Positions 26,807 through 36,739 are shown, counted from the first letter of the stretch. The stretch is 64,000 nucleotides of DNA from Pseudomonas paralcaligenes (GCF_019655855.1 NZ_BPFX01000001.1:1-64000); one strand, 5' to 3'. The notes: a model not told the origin generated them from the sequence alone. Translations and numbers: made by a program.

Positions 26807-28105
26807 ATGTCCCGTCTCCCACTCCTCGCTGCCCTGCTCGGCGGCCTGCTCTCCGGTGCGCCGGCGCTGGCCGCCGACATCGATGCCGCGGCCTACGGCT
26901 ACCCGTTGGCCAACCCCTTCGAGGCCACCATCGCCACCACGCCGCCGGAGCTGCGCTCGCAGCTGCCCACCGACGACGACATCGACCAGGCCGACTACGA
27001 GCTGAAGCTGCGCCCCGAGCGCGAATTCGAGCTGCCGGACAACTTCTGGCCGGTGAAGAAGCTGCGCTACCGCCTGGCCCGCCAGGACGGCAACGCGCCG
27101 CTGATCTTCATCATCTCCGGCACCGGCGCCAGCTACGCCAGCGGCAAGACGGAAGACCTCAAGCGCCTGTTCTACGGCGCCGGCTACCACGTCGTGCAGC
27201 TGTCCTCGCCGACCAGCTACGACTTCATGAGCGCCGCCTCGCGCACCGCCACCCCCGGCCTGTCCAAGCAGGATGCCGAAGACCTGTACCGGGTGATGAT
27301 GGCCGTGCGCGCGCAGCACCCGGACCTGGAAATCAGCGAGTACCACCTCACCGGCTACAGCCTGGGCGCGCTAAATGCGGCCTTCGTCAGCGAACTGGAC
27401 GAGCGCCTGCGCAGCTTCAACTTCAAGCGCGTGCTGCTGCTCAACCCGCCGGTCAACCTGTACACCTCGGTGACCAACCTCGACCGCCTGGTGCAGACCC
27501 GGGTCGCCGGCGTCGACAATAGCACCACCTACTTCGAGCTGATCCTGACCAAGCTCACCCGCTACTTCGAGGAACAGGGCCACATCGACCTCAACGACGC
27601 CCTGCTCTACGACTTCCAGCAGTCCGGGCAGAAGCTCAGCGACGAACAGCTCGCCATGCTGATCGGCAGCTCGTTCCGCTTCTCGGTATCGGACATGGCT
27701 TTCACCGCCGACCTGATCAACCGCCGCGGCCTGATCACCCCGCCGCGCTACCCGATCAGCGAGGGCACCAGCCTGACGCCGTTCTTCAAGCGCGCGCTGC
27801 AATGCGACTTCGACTGCTACATCGTCGAGCAGCTGATGCCCTACTGGCGCGAGAAATTCGACGGTGGCAGCCTGCCGCAACTGGTCGACGAGGTCAGCCT
27901 GTACGCCCTCGAGGACTACCTGAAGAAGAGTCCCAAGGTGGCGGTGATGCACAACGCCGACGACCTGATCCTCGGCCCCGGCGACCTCGGCTTCCTGCGC
28001 CGCACCTTCGGCGAGCGCCTGACCCTCTACCCGCGCGGCGGGCACTGCGGCAATCTCAACTACCGCGTCAACGGCGACGCCATGCTGGAGTTCTTCCGTG
28101 GCTAG
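26807..28105 (+). CDS. Secreted alpha/beta-hydrolase-like protein upstream of mlaA
   Basis: The 432-residue protein carries a signal peptide (to about residue 22) and an alpha/beta hydrolase core: PLIFIISGTGASYASGKTEDLKRLFYGAGYHVVQL, nucleophile elbow TGYSLGALNA, Asp in MHNADDLILGPGDL and His in YPRGGHCGNL. It is likely a periplasmic serine hydrolase or lipase. Its stop overlaps the mlaA start by 8 bp. The same gene precedes mlaA/vacJ in P. aeruginosa (as I recall, PA2799-PA2800), suggesting a role in phospholipid handling; that role is inference. Confidence 0.75.
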   Translation: MSRLPLLAALLGGLLSGAPALAADIDAAAYGYPLANPFEATIATTPPELRSQLPTDDDIDQADYELKLRPEREFELPDNFWPVKKLRYRLARQDGNAPLIFIISGTGASYASGKTEDLKRLFYGAGYHVVQLSSPTSYDFMSAASRTATPGLSKQDAEDLYRVMMAVRAQHPDLEISEYHLTGYSLGALNAAFVSELDERLRSFNFKRVLLLNPPVNLYTSVTNLDRLVQTRVAGVDNSTTYFELILTKLTRYFEEQGHIDLNDALLYDFQQSGQKLSDEQLAMLIGSSFRFSVSDMAFTADLINRRGLITPPRYPISEGTSLTPFFKRALQCDFDCYIVEQLMPYWREKFDGGSLPQLVDEVSLYALEDYLKKSPKVAVMHNADDLILGPGDLGFLRRTFGERLTLYPRGGHCGNLNYRVNGDAMLEFFRG

Positions 28106-28868
28106 AAAATGGACCTTCACGCTCGCCCTGCTGCTCGCCACCGGCCTGGCCCGGGCCGAACCCACCGTGGACGAGGACGGCTTCACCAACCCGCTGGACC
28201 AGCTGGAATTCAACCCCTACCTGGACCAGCGCGAGTTCGAGCGCTCCACCATGGGCGCGCTGGCCGTCTACGACCCCTGGGAGTCCTGGAACCGCCGGGT
28301 CTACCACTTCAACTACCGCTTCGACGAGTGGGTGTTCCTGCCGGTGGTGCGCGGCTACCGCTACGTCACCCCGAGCTTCGTGCGCACCGGGGTGAGCAAC
28401 TTCTTCGGCAACCTGGGCGACGTGCCCAACCTGCTCAACAGCCTGCTGCAGTTCAAGGGCAAGCGCTCGATGCAGACCACCGGGCGCCTGCTGGTCAACA
28501 CCACCATCGGCATCGCCGGCCTGTGGGACCCGGCCACGCGCATGGGCCTGCCCCGGCAGAGCGAGGACTTCGGCCAGACCCTGGGCTTCTACGGCGTGCC
28601 GGACGGCCCCTACGTCATGCTGCCGCTGCTGGGCCCGTCCAACCTGCGCGACACCGGCGGGCGGGTATTCGACTTCGTGGCCGAGAACCAGATCAACTAC
28701 CTCAACGTCGCCGAGATCAGCAGCGATCACCCGGAGATCACTGTCCTGCGGGCGGTGGACACGCGCTACAGCACCAACTTCCGCTACGGCCAGCTGAACA
28801 GCCCGTTCGAGTACGAGAAGGTGCGCTACGTCTACCGCGAGGCGCGCAAGCTGCAGGTCGCCGAGTGA
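28098..28868 (+). CDS. mlaA: Outer-membrane lipid asymmetry protein MlaA (VacJ)
   Basis: The 256-residue protein has a signal peptide ending ARA at about residue 20 and the MlaA core: DPWESWNRRVYHFNYRFDEWVFLPVVRGYRYVTP, GVSNFFGNLGDVPNLLNSLLQ and the GFYGVPDGPYVMLPLLGPS loop. MlaA removes phospholipids from the outer leaflet and hands them to MlaC. E. coli MlaA is a lipoprotein, but here no cysteine is present near the cleavage site, so this form is probably not lipidated. The start is a GTG inside the stop of the previous gene. Confidence 0.92.
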   Translation: MARKWTFTLALLLATGLARAEPTVDEDGFTNPLDQLEFNPYLDQREFERSTMGALAVYDPWESWNRRVYHFNYRFDEWVFLPVVRGYRYVTPSFVRTGVSNFFGNLGDVPNLLNSLLQFKGKRSMQTTGRLLVNTTIGIAGLWDPATRMGLPRQSEDFGQTLGFYGVPDGPYVMLPLLGPSNLRDTGGRVFDFVAENQINYLNVAEISSDHPEITVLRAVDTRYSTNFRYGQLNSPFEYEKVRYVYREARKLQVAE

Positions 28869-28895
28869 CGCCCCTCTCCCCTCGGGAAAGGGGCG
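28869..28895. repeat. Short GC hairpin after mlaA
   Basis: CGCCCCTCTCC and GAAAGGGGCG form an imperfect stem with no T-run. The following GGGGTGAGGGT matches the repeat family seen at 53685-53785. Confidence 0.4.
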
Positions 28896-28950
28896 GGGTG
28901 AGGGTCTTGCAGGCAACCCCGAGCCCCTCCTCAAGCCTTATTGAGTCGCG

Positions 28951-30156
28951 CTAGCGCGACGACAGCACCGGCGCCTCATCTATCGCCACCTCGGTATGGC
29001 CGAGGAAACGGCACAGGGCGCCCTTCTGCGCCATTGCATCCTGATAGCCGAGTTCGATCAGCTCCCGGCAGTAACCGGGTTCGAACAGCAGGTAGCTGAG
29101 CACGCCGGCGCCGCTGGCGCGGGTCGCGCCGGGGCCGCGCAGAAAGAAGCGCATGGAGCGCGGCAGCTCGTGGCGATGGCGCGCGGCAATCTGGTCCAGC
29201 GGCTGGCTGGGCGAGATCACCAGCACCTCCACCGGCTTCAGCCCCAGGCCGCGCGGATGCAGGCCGGAAGGCACCAGACGGCTCATGTGATTGAGGCGCT
29301 CCAGGGTCTCGATGTCGCCTTCCAAGCTGTCGATGAACGTGCTGTTGAGCATGTGTCCACCGATCTGCGCCAGGGTCGGCGGCAGGCCGCTGCGCGGGCG
29401 CACCACCTGCTGGTTGACGTCCTTGCCGACCGGGTTGCCGCTCACCCCCACCACCAGCACGCGGTTGGCGCCCAGGTGCAGCGCGGGGCTGATCGGCGCC
29501 GACTGGCGCACCGCGCCGTCGCCAAAGTATTCACGGTGGACCTTCACCGGCGGGAAGATCAGCGGAATCGCCGCGCTGGCCAGCAGGTGCTCCAGCTTCA
29601 GGCGGGTCGGCACGCCCACGCGGCGATGGCGGAACCAGGGGTCGATGGTGGCGCGGCCCTGGTAGAAGGTCACCGCCTGGCCGCTCTCGTAGCCGAAGGC
29701 GGTCACCGCCACCGCGCGCAGCTGGCGCATGCGCACCGCCGCGGCGATGCCGGAAAAATCCAGCTCGCGGGCCAGCAGGCCGCCCAGCGGCGAGCTGTCG
29801 AGCAGCGCCACCGGCAGGTCCTTGCCCAGCCCCAGGAGGCTATGGCCGAGGAAGCGGCTGGCCTGGCGCAGCACGCCCGGCCAGTCGCTGCGGTACACGT
29901 CGGCGCAGTGAAAGGCCTGCCAGACCTCGTTCAGCCGGCGCACCGCGCTGGCGAAGTGCAACGCGCCGCAGGCCAGCCCCACGGCGTTGATGGCGCCGGC
30001 CGAGGTGCCGACGATGACCGGAAAGGGATTGCGGCACGACTCGCCCAGCAGATCGGCGATCGCCCCCAGCACGCCCACCTGATAGGCCGCCCGTGCTCCG
30101 CCCCCGGAAAGGATCAGACCGGTGATGGGCCTGGCGACATCCACTGATTCGGTCAT
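28951..30156 (-). CDS. Patatin-like phospholipase
   Basis: The 401-residue protein has the patatin domain with all landmarks: oxyanion loop SGGGARAAYQVGVL (residues 17-30), nucleophile Ser52 in GTSAG and the catalytic Asp213 in DGA. A C-terminal part of about 150 residues (from LGANRVLVVGVSGNPVGKDV on) belongs to the bacterial subgroup. It has no secretion signal, so it probably hydrolyses membrane lipids from the cytoplasmic side. It is encoded 35 bp downstream of the acyltransferase gene and could be in its operon. Confidence 0.87.
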   Translation of the reverse strand: MTESVDVARPITGLILSGGGARAAYQVGVLGAIADLLGESCRNPFPVIVGTSAGAINAVGLACGALHFASAVRRLNEVWQAFHCADVYRSDWPGVLRQASRFLGHSLLGLGKDLPVALLDSSPLGGLLARELDFSGIAAAVRMRQLRAVAVTAFGYESGQAVTFYQGRATIDPWFRHRRVGVPTRLKLEHLLASAAIPLIFPPVKVHREYFGDGAVRQSAPISPALHLGANRVLVVGVSGNPVGKDVNQQVVRPRSGLPPTLAQIGGHMLNSTFIDSLEGDIETLERLNHMSRLVPSGLHPRGLGLKPVEVLVISPSQPLDQIAARHRHELPRSMRFFLRGPGATRASGAGVLSYLLFEPGYCRELIELGYQDAMAQKGALCRFLGHTEVAIDEAPVLSSR

Positions 30157-30191
30157 GGGCGTTTTCCACTCTTTATCGTGAGTCTAGGAGG

Positions 30192-31127
30192 CTATTTCCC
30201 GCGCTTGCGATACAGACGCGGCTCGCCCGCCGGCCGGGTCTTGAAGCGGCGGTGCGCCCAGAGATACTGCGCGGGGCACTGGCTGACCGCCTGTTCGATC
30301 CAGCGATTGATGCGCAGGCAGTCGGCCTCCTCGCTTTCGCCGGGGAAGTCCGCCAGCGGCGGATGGATCACCAGCCGGTAGCCGGAACCGTCGGCCAGGC
30401 GCTCCTGGGTGAAGGGCACCACCCGCGCCTTGCCCAGGCGGGCGAACTTGGTGGTGGCGGTGACGGTGGCCGCCGGAATGCCGAACAGCGGCACGAAGAT
30501 GCTCTGCTTGCGGCCGTAGTCCTGGTCCGGCGCGTACCAGATCGCGCGGCCGGCGCGCAGCACCTTGAGCATGGCGCGGATGTCCTCGCGCTCGATGGCG
30601 GTGGCGTCGCGGTTGTGCCGCTCGCGGCCGCGGCGCTGGATATAGTCGAACAGCGGGTTCTTGTGCTCGCGGTACATGCCGTCGATGGTGTGTACCTGGC
30701 CGAGCAGCGCCGCGCCGATCTCCAGGGTGGTGAAGTGCAGCGCCATCAGGATCACGCCCTGCCCCTCCTGCTGGGCCTGCCGCAGGTGTTCCAGCCCCTC
30801 GATGTGGGCCAGCCGGGCCAGGCGCTTCTTCGGCCACCACCAGCTCATGGCCATCTCGAAGAAGGCGATGCCGGTGGACGCGAAGTTCTCCTTCAACAGC
30901 CGCGCGCGCTCGGCCTCGCTCCTGTCGGGAAAGCACAGCTCCAGGTTGCGCGCCGCGATGGCCGGACGAGAGCCTGCGGTGTGGTACATCAGCGCGCCGA
31001 GCCAGCGGCCGAACACCAGCAGCACCCGGTACGGCAACTGCACCAGCAACCACAGCAGCCCCAGGCCCAGCCACAGCAGCCAGAAACGCGGGTGAAGGAA
31101 GTGGGCGCGAAATTGCGGGCGGTCCAT
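30192..31127 (-). CDS. Lipid A lauroyl acyltransferase (LpxL/HtrB family)
   Basis: The 311-residue inner-membrane enzyme has one N-terminal membrane helix (WLLWLGLGLLWLLVQLP) and the lysophospholipid-acyltransferase-like domain with the HX4E catalytic motif HFTTLE (about residue 131) and MYREHKNPLFDYIQRRGRERHN. It adds a secondary acyl chain to lipid A. In P. aeruginosa one of two HtrB paralogues lies next to minC, as here, on the opposite strand. Which position it acylates cannot be told from sequence. Confidence 0.9.
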   Translation of the reverse strand: MDRPQFRAHFLHPRFWLLWLGLGLLWLLVQLPYRVLLVFGRWLGALMYHTAGSRPAIAARNLELCFPDRSEAERARLLKENFASTGIAFFEMAMSWWWPKKRLARLAHIEGLEHLRQAQQEGQGVILMALHFTTLEIGAALLGQVHTIDGMYREHKNPLFDYIQRRGRERHNRDATAIEREDIRAMLKVLRAGRAIWYAPDQDYGRKQSIFVPLFGIPAATVTATTKFARLGKARVVPFTQERLADGSGYRLVIHPPLADFPGESEEADCLRINRWIEQAVSQCPAQYLWAHRRFKTRPAGEPRLYRKRGK

Positions 31128-31237
31128 TGTGATTCCGGGCAGGCGACAAAGCCCGCCATTCTACAGCAGCGCTCGCGGCTTGCGGCGCTGCGGCCTTCTC
31201 GTTATAAGTCGTGCCCATTCAATGCAGTGGGCAGACC

Positions 31238-31969
31238 ATGAGCCAAGCCGACCTCCTCGACCAAGACCCCGTGTTCCAGCTCAAGGGCAGCATGCTCGCC
31301 ATCACCATCCTGGAACTGGCGCACAACGACCCGGAGCGCCTGGACCGGCAGCTGGCCGAAAAGGTGGCCCAGGCCCCCAATTTCTTCCAGAACACGCCGC
31401 TGGTGCTGGCCCTGGACAAGCTGCCGGAAGGCGAAGGCGACCTCGATCTGGGCAAACTGATGGAGGTCTGCCGGCAGCACGGCCTGCGTACCCTGGCCAT
31501 CCGCGCCAGCCGCGAGACCGACATCGCCGCCGCCGAAACCCTCGACATCCCGGTCCTGCCGCCTTCCGGCGCCCGGGAGAAGCTGATCGAGCCGGTGGAA
31601 GCACGCAAGAAGGAAACGAAACCGGCCGAACCGCAGTACAAGCCCACCCGGATCATCACCACGCCGGTGCGCGGCGGCCAGCAGATCTACGCCCAGGGCG
31701 GCGACCTGGTGGTGATGGCGCCGGTCAGTGCCGGCGCGGAACTTCTCGCCGATGGCAACATCCATGTGTACGGTCCGTTGCGCGGACGTGCCCTGGCCGG
31801 CGTGAAGGGCGATGCCAGGGCGCGGATATTCTGCCAGCAGATGGGCGCCGAGATGCTCTCCGTCGCCGGTCAGTACAAGACCGCCGAGGACCTGCGCCGC
31901 GACCCTCTGTGGGGCCAATCGGTACAGGTCAGCCTGTCGGGAGACGTGTTGAACATCACCCGCCTTTAA
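31238..31969 (+). CDS. minC: Septum-site inhibitor MinC
   Basis: The 243-residue protein has the MinC N-domain (residues 8-105, [15 protein letters not shown]), a flexible charged linker (about 110-140) and the C-terminal beta-helix with [44 protein letters not shown], which binds MinD and FtsZ. It blocks FtsZ assembly away from midcell. The ATG at 31238 gives the family start; a GTG at 31211 is in frame but is not needed. There are 99 bp between minC and minD, with an AT-rich stretch, so minDE may also have its own promoter. Confidence 0.95.
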   Translation: MSQADLLDQDPVFQLKGSMLAITILELAHNDPERLDRQLAEKVAQAPNFFQNTPLVLALDKLPEGEGDLDLGKLMEVCRQHGLRTLAIRASRETDIAAAETLDIPVLPPSGAREKLIEPVEARKKETKPAEPQYKPTRIITTPVRGGQQIYAQGGDLVVMAPVSAGAELLADGNIHVYGPLRGRALAGVKGDARARIFCQQMGAEMLSVAGQYKTAEDLRRDPLWGQSVQVSLSGDVLNITRL

Positions 31970-32068
31970 CGGATACTGCGGCCAATTTTCAAGGACCAAA
32001 AAAGCCTTCGGAAGCCCGTATTTCGGCTCAGAAAAGCTTTTATTTTCAAATATTTGGGGTAAATCACC

Positions 32069-32881
32069 TTGGCCAAGATCCTCGTAGTCACTTCCGGCAA
32101 GGGCGGCGTGGGCAAAACCACCACCAGCGCCGCCATCGGTACCGGCCTCGCCCTGCGTGGCCACAAGACCGTCATCGTCGACTTCGACGTGGGCCTGCGT
32201 AACCTGGACCTGATCATGGGTTGCGAGCGCCGCGTGGTGTACGACTTCGTCAACGTGATCAACGGCGAAGCGACCCTGACCCAGGCCCTGATCAAGGACA
32301 AGCGCCTCGAGAACCTCTACGTGCTGGCCGCCAGCCAGACCCGCGACAAGGACGCCCTGACCAAGGAAGGCGTCGGCCGCGTGATCGACGAACTGGCACA
32401 GAACTTCGAATACGTGATCTGCGACTCCCCGGCCGGCATCGAGACCGGTGCCCACCTGGCTATGTACTACGCCGACGAAGCCATCGTCGTGACCAACCCG
32501 GAAGTTTCCTCGGTCCGCGACTCCGACCGCATGCTGGGCCTGCTGGCCAGTAAGTCGCGCCGCGCCGAGCAGGGCCAGGAGCCGATCAAGGAACGCCTGC
32601 TGCTGACCCGCTACAACCCGGAGCGCGTCACCAAGGGCGAGATGCTCGGCGTGGAAGACGTCGAGGAAATCCTCGCCATCAACCTGCTGGGCGTGATCCC
32701 GGAATCCCAGGCCGTGCTGAAGGCGTCCAACCAGGGCGTGCCGGTCATCCTCGACGAGCAGAGCGACGCCGGCCAGGCCTACGGCGACGCTGTCGATCGC
32801 CTGTTGGGCAAGGACGTGCCCCACCGCTTCCTCGATGTCCAGAAGAAAGGGCTCATGCAACGCCTGTTTGGAGCGCGCTAA
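32069..32881 (+). CDS. minD: Septum-site ATPase MinD
   Basis: The 270-residue ATPase has the deviant Walker A KGGVGKT at residues 11-17, switch motifs [14 protein letters not shown] and CDSPAGIE, and the C-terminal membrane-targeting amphipathic helix [12 protein letters not shown]. It recruits MinC to the membrane and oscillates with MinE. The start is a TTG at 32069 (family N-terminus [12 protein letters not shown]) with TTGGGGT nine bases upstream; no ATG occurs in this frame nearby. Use of TTG may keep MinD level low. Confidence 0.95.
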   Translation: MAKILVVTSGKGGVGKTTTSAAIGTGLALRGHKTVIVDFDVGLRNLDLIMGCERRVVYDFVNVINGEATLTQALIKDKRLENLYVLAASQTRDKDALTKEGVGRVIDELAQNFEYVICDSPAGIETGAHLAMYYADEAIVVTNPEVSSVRDSDRMLGLLASKSRRAEQGQEPIKERLLLTRYNPERVTKGEMLGVEDVEEILAINLLGVIPESQAVLKASNQGVPVILDEQSDAGQAYGDAVDRLLGKDVPHRFLDVQKKGLMQRLFGAR

Positions 32882-33135
32882 TGAACATTTTCGACTTCTT
32901 TCGTGAACGCAAGAAGGAAACCCCTGCGTCGATCGCGAAAGAGCGTCTGTCGATCATCGTCGCCCACGAGCGCGGCCAGCGCAGCCAGCCGGACTACCTG
33001 CCGGCGCTGCAGAAGGAACTGGTCGAGGTGATCCGCAAGTACGTCAAGATCGAGCAGGATCAGGTGCAGGTGGCGCTGGAGAACCAGGGCAGCTGCTCCA
33101 TCCTCGAACTCAACATCACCTTGCCCGATCGCTGA
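32881..33135 (+). CDS. minE: Cell division topological specificity factor MinE
   Basis: The 84-residue protein has the N-terminal anti-MinCD helix ([30 protein letters not shown]) and a C-terminal dimerisation domain ([23 protein letters not shown]). It stimulates MinD ATPase and sets the oscillation. Its ATG overlaps the minD stop (TAATG), so translation is coupled. Length is normal for Pseudomonas MinE. Confidence 0.95.
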   Translation: MNIFDFFRERKKETPASIAKERLSIIVAHERGQRSQPDYLPALQKELVEVIRKYVKIEQDQVQVALENQGSCSILELNITLPDR

Positions 33136-33191
33136 TCGGGTTGCGGTGAGCGACGGCGGCTACGGCCGCCGTTGTCATTTGTGGAAAAGCC

Positions 33192-33827
33192 ATGCCGCTG
33201 TCGAACATCCACATCATCCACCAGGACGACGCCCTGCTGGTGATCAACAAGCCCACCCTGCTGCTCTCGGTGCCCGGCCGCGCCGAGGACAACCGCGACT
33301 GCCTGATCACCCGCCTGCAGGAGAACGGCTACCCCGAGGCGCGGATCGTCCACCGCCTGGACTGGGAGACCTCCGGCCTCATCGTCCTGGCCCGCGACCC
33401 GGACAGCCACCGCGAGCTGTCGCGCCAGTTCCACGACCGTGAGACCGAGAAGGCCTACACCGCCCTGTGCTGGGGCCAGCCGGAACTCGACAGCGGCAGC
33501 GTCGACCTGCCCCTGCGCTACGACCCGCCGACCAAGCCGCGCCACGTGGTGGACCATGAGCAGGGCAAGCACGCCCTGACCTTCTGGCGCGTAGTCGAGC
33601 GCTGCGGCCACTACTGCCGGGTGGAGCTGACGCCCATCACCGGCCGCTCGCACCAGTTGCGCGTGCACATGCTCTCCATCGGCCACCCGCTGCTCGGCGA
33701 CCGCCTCTACGCCCACGACGAAGCCCTGGCCGCCCACGAGCGCCTGTGCCTGCACGCCAGCATGCTCGCCCTGACCCACCCGCAGAGCAGCCAACGCCTG
33801 CGCTTCGACTGCCCGGCGCCGTTCTGA
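33192..33827 (+). CDS. rluA: rRNA/tRNA pseudouridine synthase RluA family
   Basis: The 211-residue enzyme has the RluA catalytic motif HRLDWETSG with Asp57 as nucleophile, the preceding NKPTLLLSVPGR segment and GRSHQLRVHMLSIGHPLLGD near the end. It lacks an S4 domain, as RluA proper does, which fits modification of 23S rRNA U746 and tRNA U32. It follows minE by 56 bp and is followed, after 2 bp, by the methyltransferase gene. This order is conserved in Pseudomonas. Confidence 0.92.
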   Translation: MPLSNIHIIHQDDALLVINKPTLLLSVPGRAEDNRDCLITRLQENGYPEARIVHRLDWETSGLIVLARDPDSHRELSRQFHDRETEKAYTALCWGQPELDSGSVDLPLRYDPPTKPRHVVDHEQGKHALTFWRVVERCGHYCRVELTPITGRSHQLRVHMLSIGHPLLGDRLYAHDEALAAHERLCLHASMLALTHPQSSQRLRFDCPAPF

Positions 33828-33829
33828 GC

Positions 33830-34396
33830 GTGGCCGACTTCGACGCCGCCACCCGCGGCGCGCCCGCCCATCCCACGCTGCTGGAAGCCCTGCGTCACTG
33901 GAACGGCGCGCCGGGCTTCGCCCTGGACCTGGGCTGCGGCATGGGCCGCGACAGCCTCGAACTGCTGCGCCAGGGCTGGCGGGTGCAGGCCATCGACAAC
34001 CGCCAGGCCGCCCTCGACGGGCTGGGCGAGCAGGCGAGCGAATATGGCGAACGGCTCGAACTGCGCTGCGGCGCCTTCCAGGCGCTGGAGCTGCCCGCAG
34101 CCGAGCTGATCAACGCCAGCTTCGCCCTGCCCTTCTGCCCGTCGGAGGACTTTCCCAGGCTGTGGCGCAGCATCGGGCAGGCGCTGGTGCCAGGAGGCCT
34201 GTTCGCCGGCCACTTCTTCGGTGAGCGCGACCAGTGGCAGACACGCGACCTGACCCTGCACACCCGCGCTGAACTCGAACGGCTGCTCGACGGCTGGGAG
34301 CCGTTGCAGTTCGAGGAACACGAGTGGGACGGCAAGACCGCCACCGGACACGCCAAGCACTGGCACCTGTTCGCCGTGGTCGCCCGCAGGCGCTGA
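33830..34396 (+). CDS. Class I SAM-dependent methyltransferase
   Basis: The 188-residue protein has the SAM-binding motif LDLGCGMGRD (residues 32-41), the acidic loop end QAIDNRQAAL and the motif ELINASFALPFC in the position of motif IV. It looks like the TehB/thiopurine-type small methyltransferases, but the substrate is unknown. The start is a GTG at 33830, 2 bp after the rluA stop; the longer frame from 33746 would overlap rluA by 82 bp and add a low-complexity leader. Confidence 0.8.
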   Translation: MADFDAATRGAPAHPTLLEALRHWNGAPGFALDLGCGMGRDSLELLRQGWRVQAIDNRQAALDGLGEQASEYGERLELRCGAFQALELPAAELINASFALPFCPSEDFPRLWRSIGQALVPGGLFAGHFFGERDQWQTRDLTLHTRAELERLLDGWEPLQFEEHEWDGKTATGHAKHWHLFAVVARRR

Positions 34397-34452
34397 GCCC
34401 TTTCACGACGACAGTGCGATAAACTCGGGGCCATCGCCGTCCGGAGTCCGTC

Positions 34453-35742
34453 ATGCGAGCAGAACTGAACCAGGGCCTGATCGATTTTCTCAAGGCCTCG
34501 CCCACGCCCTTCCACGCCACCCGCAGCCTGGCGCAGCGCCTGCACAGCGCCGGCTTCCGCCCGCTGGACGAACGCGAGCCCTGGCACACCGAGCCCGGCG
34601 GCCGCTACTACGTGACCCGCAACGACTCCTCGATCATCGCCTTCCGCCTCGGCAACCGCCCGCCGCTTGAAGGCGGCCTGCGCCTGGTCGGCGCCCACAC
34701 CGACAGCCCCTGCCTGCGGGTCAAGCCACAGCCGGAGCTGCAGCGTCAGGGCTTCTTCCAACTGGGCGTGGAGGTCTACGGTGGAGCCCTGCTGGCGCCC
34801 TGGTTCGACCGCGACCTGTCCCTGGCCGGGCGGGTGACCTTCCGCGAGAGCGGCCGGGTCAAGAGCCAGCTGATCGACTTCGAGCAGCCCATCGCCGTCA
34901 TCCCCAACCTGGCCATCCACCTCAACCGCGAGGCCAACCAGGGCTGGCCGATCAACGCCCAGACCGAGCTGCCGCCGATCCTCGCCCAGATCAGTGGCGA
35001 CGAGCGCGCCGACTTCCGCGCCCTGCTCGCCGACCGCCTGGCCAGCGAGCACGGCATCGCCGCCGACGCGGTGCTGGATTACGAACTGAGCTTCTACGAC
35101 ACCCAGAGCGCCGCCGTCATCGGCCTCAACCAGGACTTCATCGCCGGCGCCCGCCTGGACAACCTGCTGTCCTGCTACGCCGGCCTGCAGGCGCTGCTCG
35201 CGGCCGGGGGCGACGAGAGCTGCGTGCTGGTATGCACCGACCACGAGGAAATCGGCTCCTGCTCGGCCTGCGGCGCCGACGGCCCGTTCCTCGAACAGGT
35301 GCTGCGTCGCGTGCTGCCGGAGGGCGACGCCTTCGTCCGGGTCATCCAGAAGTCGCTGCTGGTGTCCGCCGACAACGCCCACGGCGTGCATCCCAACTAT
35401 GCCGACAAGCACGACGCCAACCACGGCCCGAAGCTCAACGCCGGCCCGGTGATCAAGGTCAACAGCAACCAGCGCTACGCCACCAACAGCGAGACAGCCG
35501 GTTTCTTCCGCCACCTGTGCCTGGCAGAGGAAGTGCCGGTGCAGAGCTTCGTGGTACGCAGCGACATGGGCTGCGGCTCGACCATCGGCCCGATCACCGC
35601 CAGCCAGCTGGGCGTGAACACCGTGGACATCGGCCTGCCGACCTTCGCCATGCACTCCATCCGCGAACTGGCCGGCAGCCATGACCTGGCCCATCTGGTG
35701 CGGGTGCTGACCGCCTTCTACGCCAGCGCCGAACTGGCCTGA
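34453..35742 (+). CDS. apeB: M18 family aminopeptidase
   Basis: The 429-residue metalloenzyme shows the M18 metal ligands and catalytic residues in order: [12 protein letters not shown] (first His/Asp), GARLDNLLS (bridging Asp), DHEEIGS (general base and Glu), [12 protein letters not shown] and the terminal MHSIRE. It removes acidic or broad N-terminal residues from peptides and forms a large tetrahedral complex. GGAG lies before the ATG. The rluA-methyltransferase-apeB order agrees with P. aeruginosa. Confidence 0.93.
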   Translation: MRAELNQGLIDFLKASPTPFHATRSLAQRLHSAGFRPLDEREPWHTEPGGRYYVTRNDSSIIAFRLGNRPPLEGGLRLVGAHTDSPCLRVKPQPELQRQGFFQLGVEVYGGALLAPWFDRDLSLAGRVTFRESGRVKSQLIDFEQPIAVIPNLAIHLNREANQGWPINAQTELPPILAQISGDERADFRALLADRLASEHGIAADAVLDYELSFYDTQSAAVIGLNQDFIAGARLDNLLSCYAGLQALLAAGGDESCVLVCTDHEEIGSCSACGADGPFLEQVLRRVLPEGDAFVRVIQKSLLVSADNAHGVHPNYADKHDANHGPKLNAGPVIKVNSNQRYATNSETAGFFRHLCLAEEVPVQSFVVRSDMGCGSTIGPITASQLGVNTVDIGLPTFAMHSIRELAGSHDLAHLVRVLTAFYASAELA

Positions 35743-35779
35743 GCCCCTCTCCCAAGAGAAGCTGGGAAAGAACCGCCCT

Positions 35780-36496
35780 TCAATCCGGCACTTCGACGCT
35801 GACCCGCACGGCGTCGTGGCGCCAGTACTCCACGTCGCAGTCGATGATCCGCCCGTGCTGGTCGCGGTTGACCCGGGTGATGCGCAGCCCCGGGCTGCCC
35901 GGCGCGGCCTTGAGGTTGAGGGCCGCCTCGGCCGGCAGCACGGTGGGCAGGATGTCGAAGGCCACCCTGCCATAGCGGATGTCGTAGCGGCTGGCATACA
36001 GCTCGGTCAGCGAGGCCGTCAGGTCATGGTCGAGGATGCCGGGAAAATAAGCCGGGTTCAGGTAGTGCTCGACGTAGAGCACCAGCCGCCCGTCAATGCG
36101 CCGCACCCGCCGGATCTGCAGCACCGCCGACAGCGCCGGCAGCTCCAGGCGCGCGCAGATATCCACCGGCGCCGGCATCGACCGTGCGCTCAACAGCTCG
36201 GTCGAGGGCAGGCGACCCTGCTCACGCGCCATCGCATGGAAATGGCTGCGTCCCAGCGGGTTGTAGGCCAGGCGCCGGGGCGAGACGAACCAGCCGCGGC
36301 GCTCCTCGCGATAGATGCGGCCCTCGGCCTCCAGCTGGCCCAGCGCCTCGCGCAGGGTGATGCGGGTGGTCTCGAACAGCTCGCTGAGGCGGCGCTCGGC
36401 CGGCAGCTTGCCGCCCTCCGGCAGCAGGCCGTACTCGATCTGTTCGAGCAGCGCGCGGCCGATGGCGGTGACGGTACGGGGCGCTTCTTCGCGCAT
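35780..36496 (-). CDS. GntR/HutC family (UTRA) transcriptional regulator
   Basis: The 238-residue regulator has an N-terminal winged helix (residues 10-72, LPAERRLSELFETTRITLREALGQLEAEGRIYREERRGWFV) and a C-terminal UTRA ligand-binding domain (about 95-235). It is divergent from the ABC importer genes and should control them. The shared intergenic region holds two sites close to TGGTCTAGACCA, the palindrome used by several HutC-type regulators. The effector is unknown, perhaps the imported compound or its phosphorylated form. Confidence 0.9.
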   Translation of the reverse strand: MREEAPRTVTAIGRALLEQIEYGLLPEGGKLPAERRLSELFETTRITLREALGQLEAEGRIYREERRGWFVSPRRLAYNPLGRSHFHAMAREQGRLPSTELLSARSMPAPVDICARLELPALSAVLQIRRVRRIDGRLVLYVEHYLNPAYFPGILDHDLTASLTELYASRYDIRYGRVAFDILPTVLPAEAALNLKAAPGSPGLRITRVNRDQHGRIIDCDVEYWRHDAVRVSVEVPD

Positions 36497-36510
36497 CAGG
36501 CTTCTCCCAT

Positions 36511-36524
36511 CTGGACTAGACCAG
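36511..36524. promoter_or_regulatory. Candidate GntR/UTRA operator next to the regulator gene
   Basis: CTGGACTAGACCAG is a palindrome with a CTAG centre, differing by one base from TGGTCTAGACCA. It starts 15 bp before the regulator's start codon, suggesting autoregulation. Confidence 0.6.
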
Positions 36525-36707
36525 CACCGGAACCCTGCCCGGATGTGGCCATGCTAGGCAGCCCAGATGACTGCCGGATGACAGCCGCGGCTTGCGGGCC
36601 TGGTGTCGGTAGACGGCGGACCAACCGAACAGCTCCTGCGCCTCGCACGCCGGCCTGGCCGCCATGAAAACGTCACATAAGGCTTCTAGATTGAGCCGCA
36701 GCCGCAC

Positions 36708-36719
36708 TGATCTAGACCA
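36708..36719. promoter_or_regulatory. Candidate GntR/UTRA operator next to the importer gene
   Basis: TGATCTAGACCA matches TGGTCTAGACCA at 11 of 12 positions and lies 21 bp before the binding-protein start. A weaker look-alike, TTCTAGATTGA, is at about 36684. Confidence 0.6.
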
Positions 36720-36739
36720 ACCCGACTAAGGAGCTCCAC

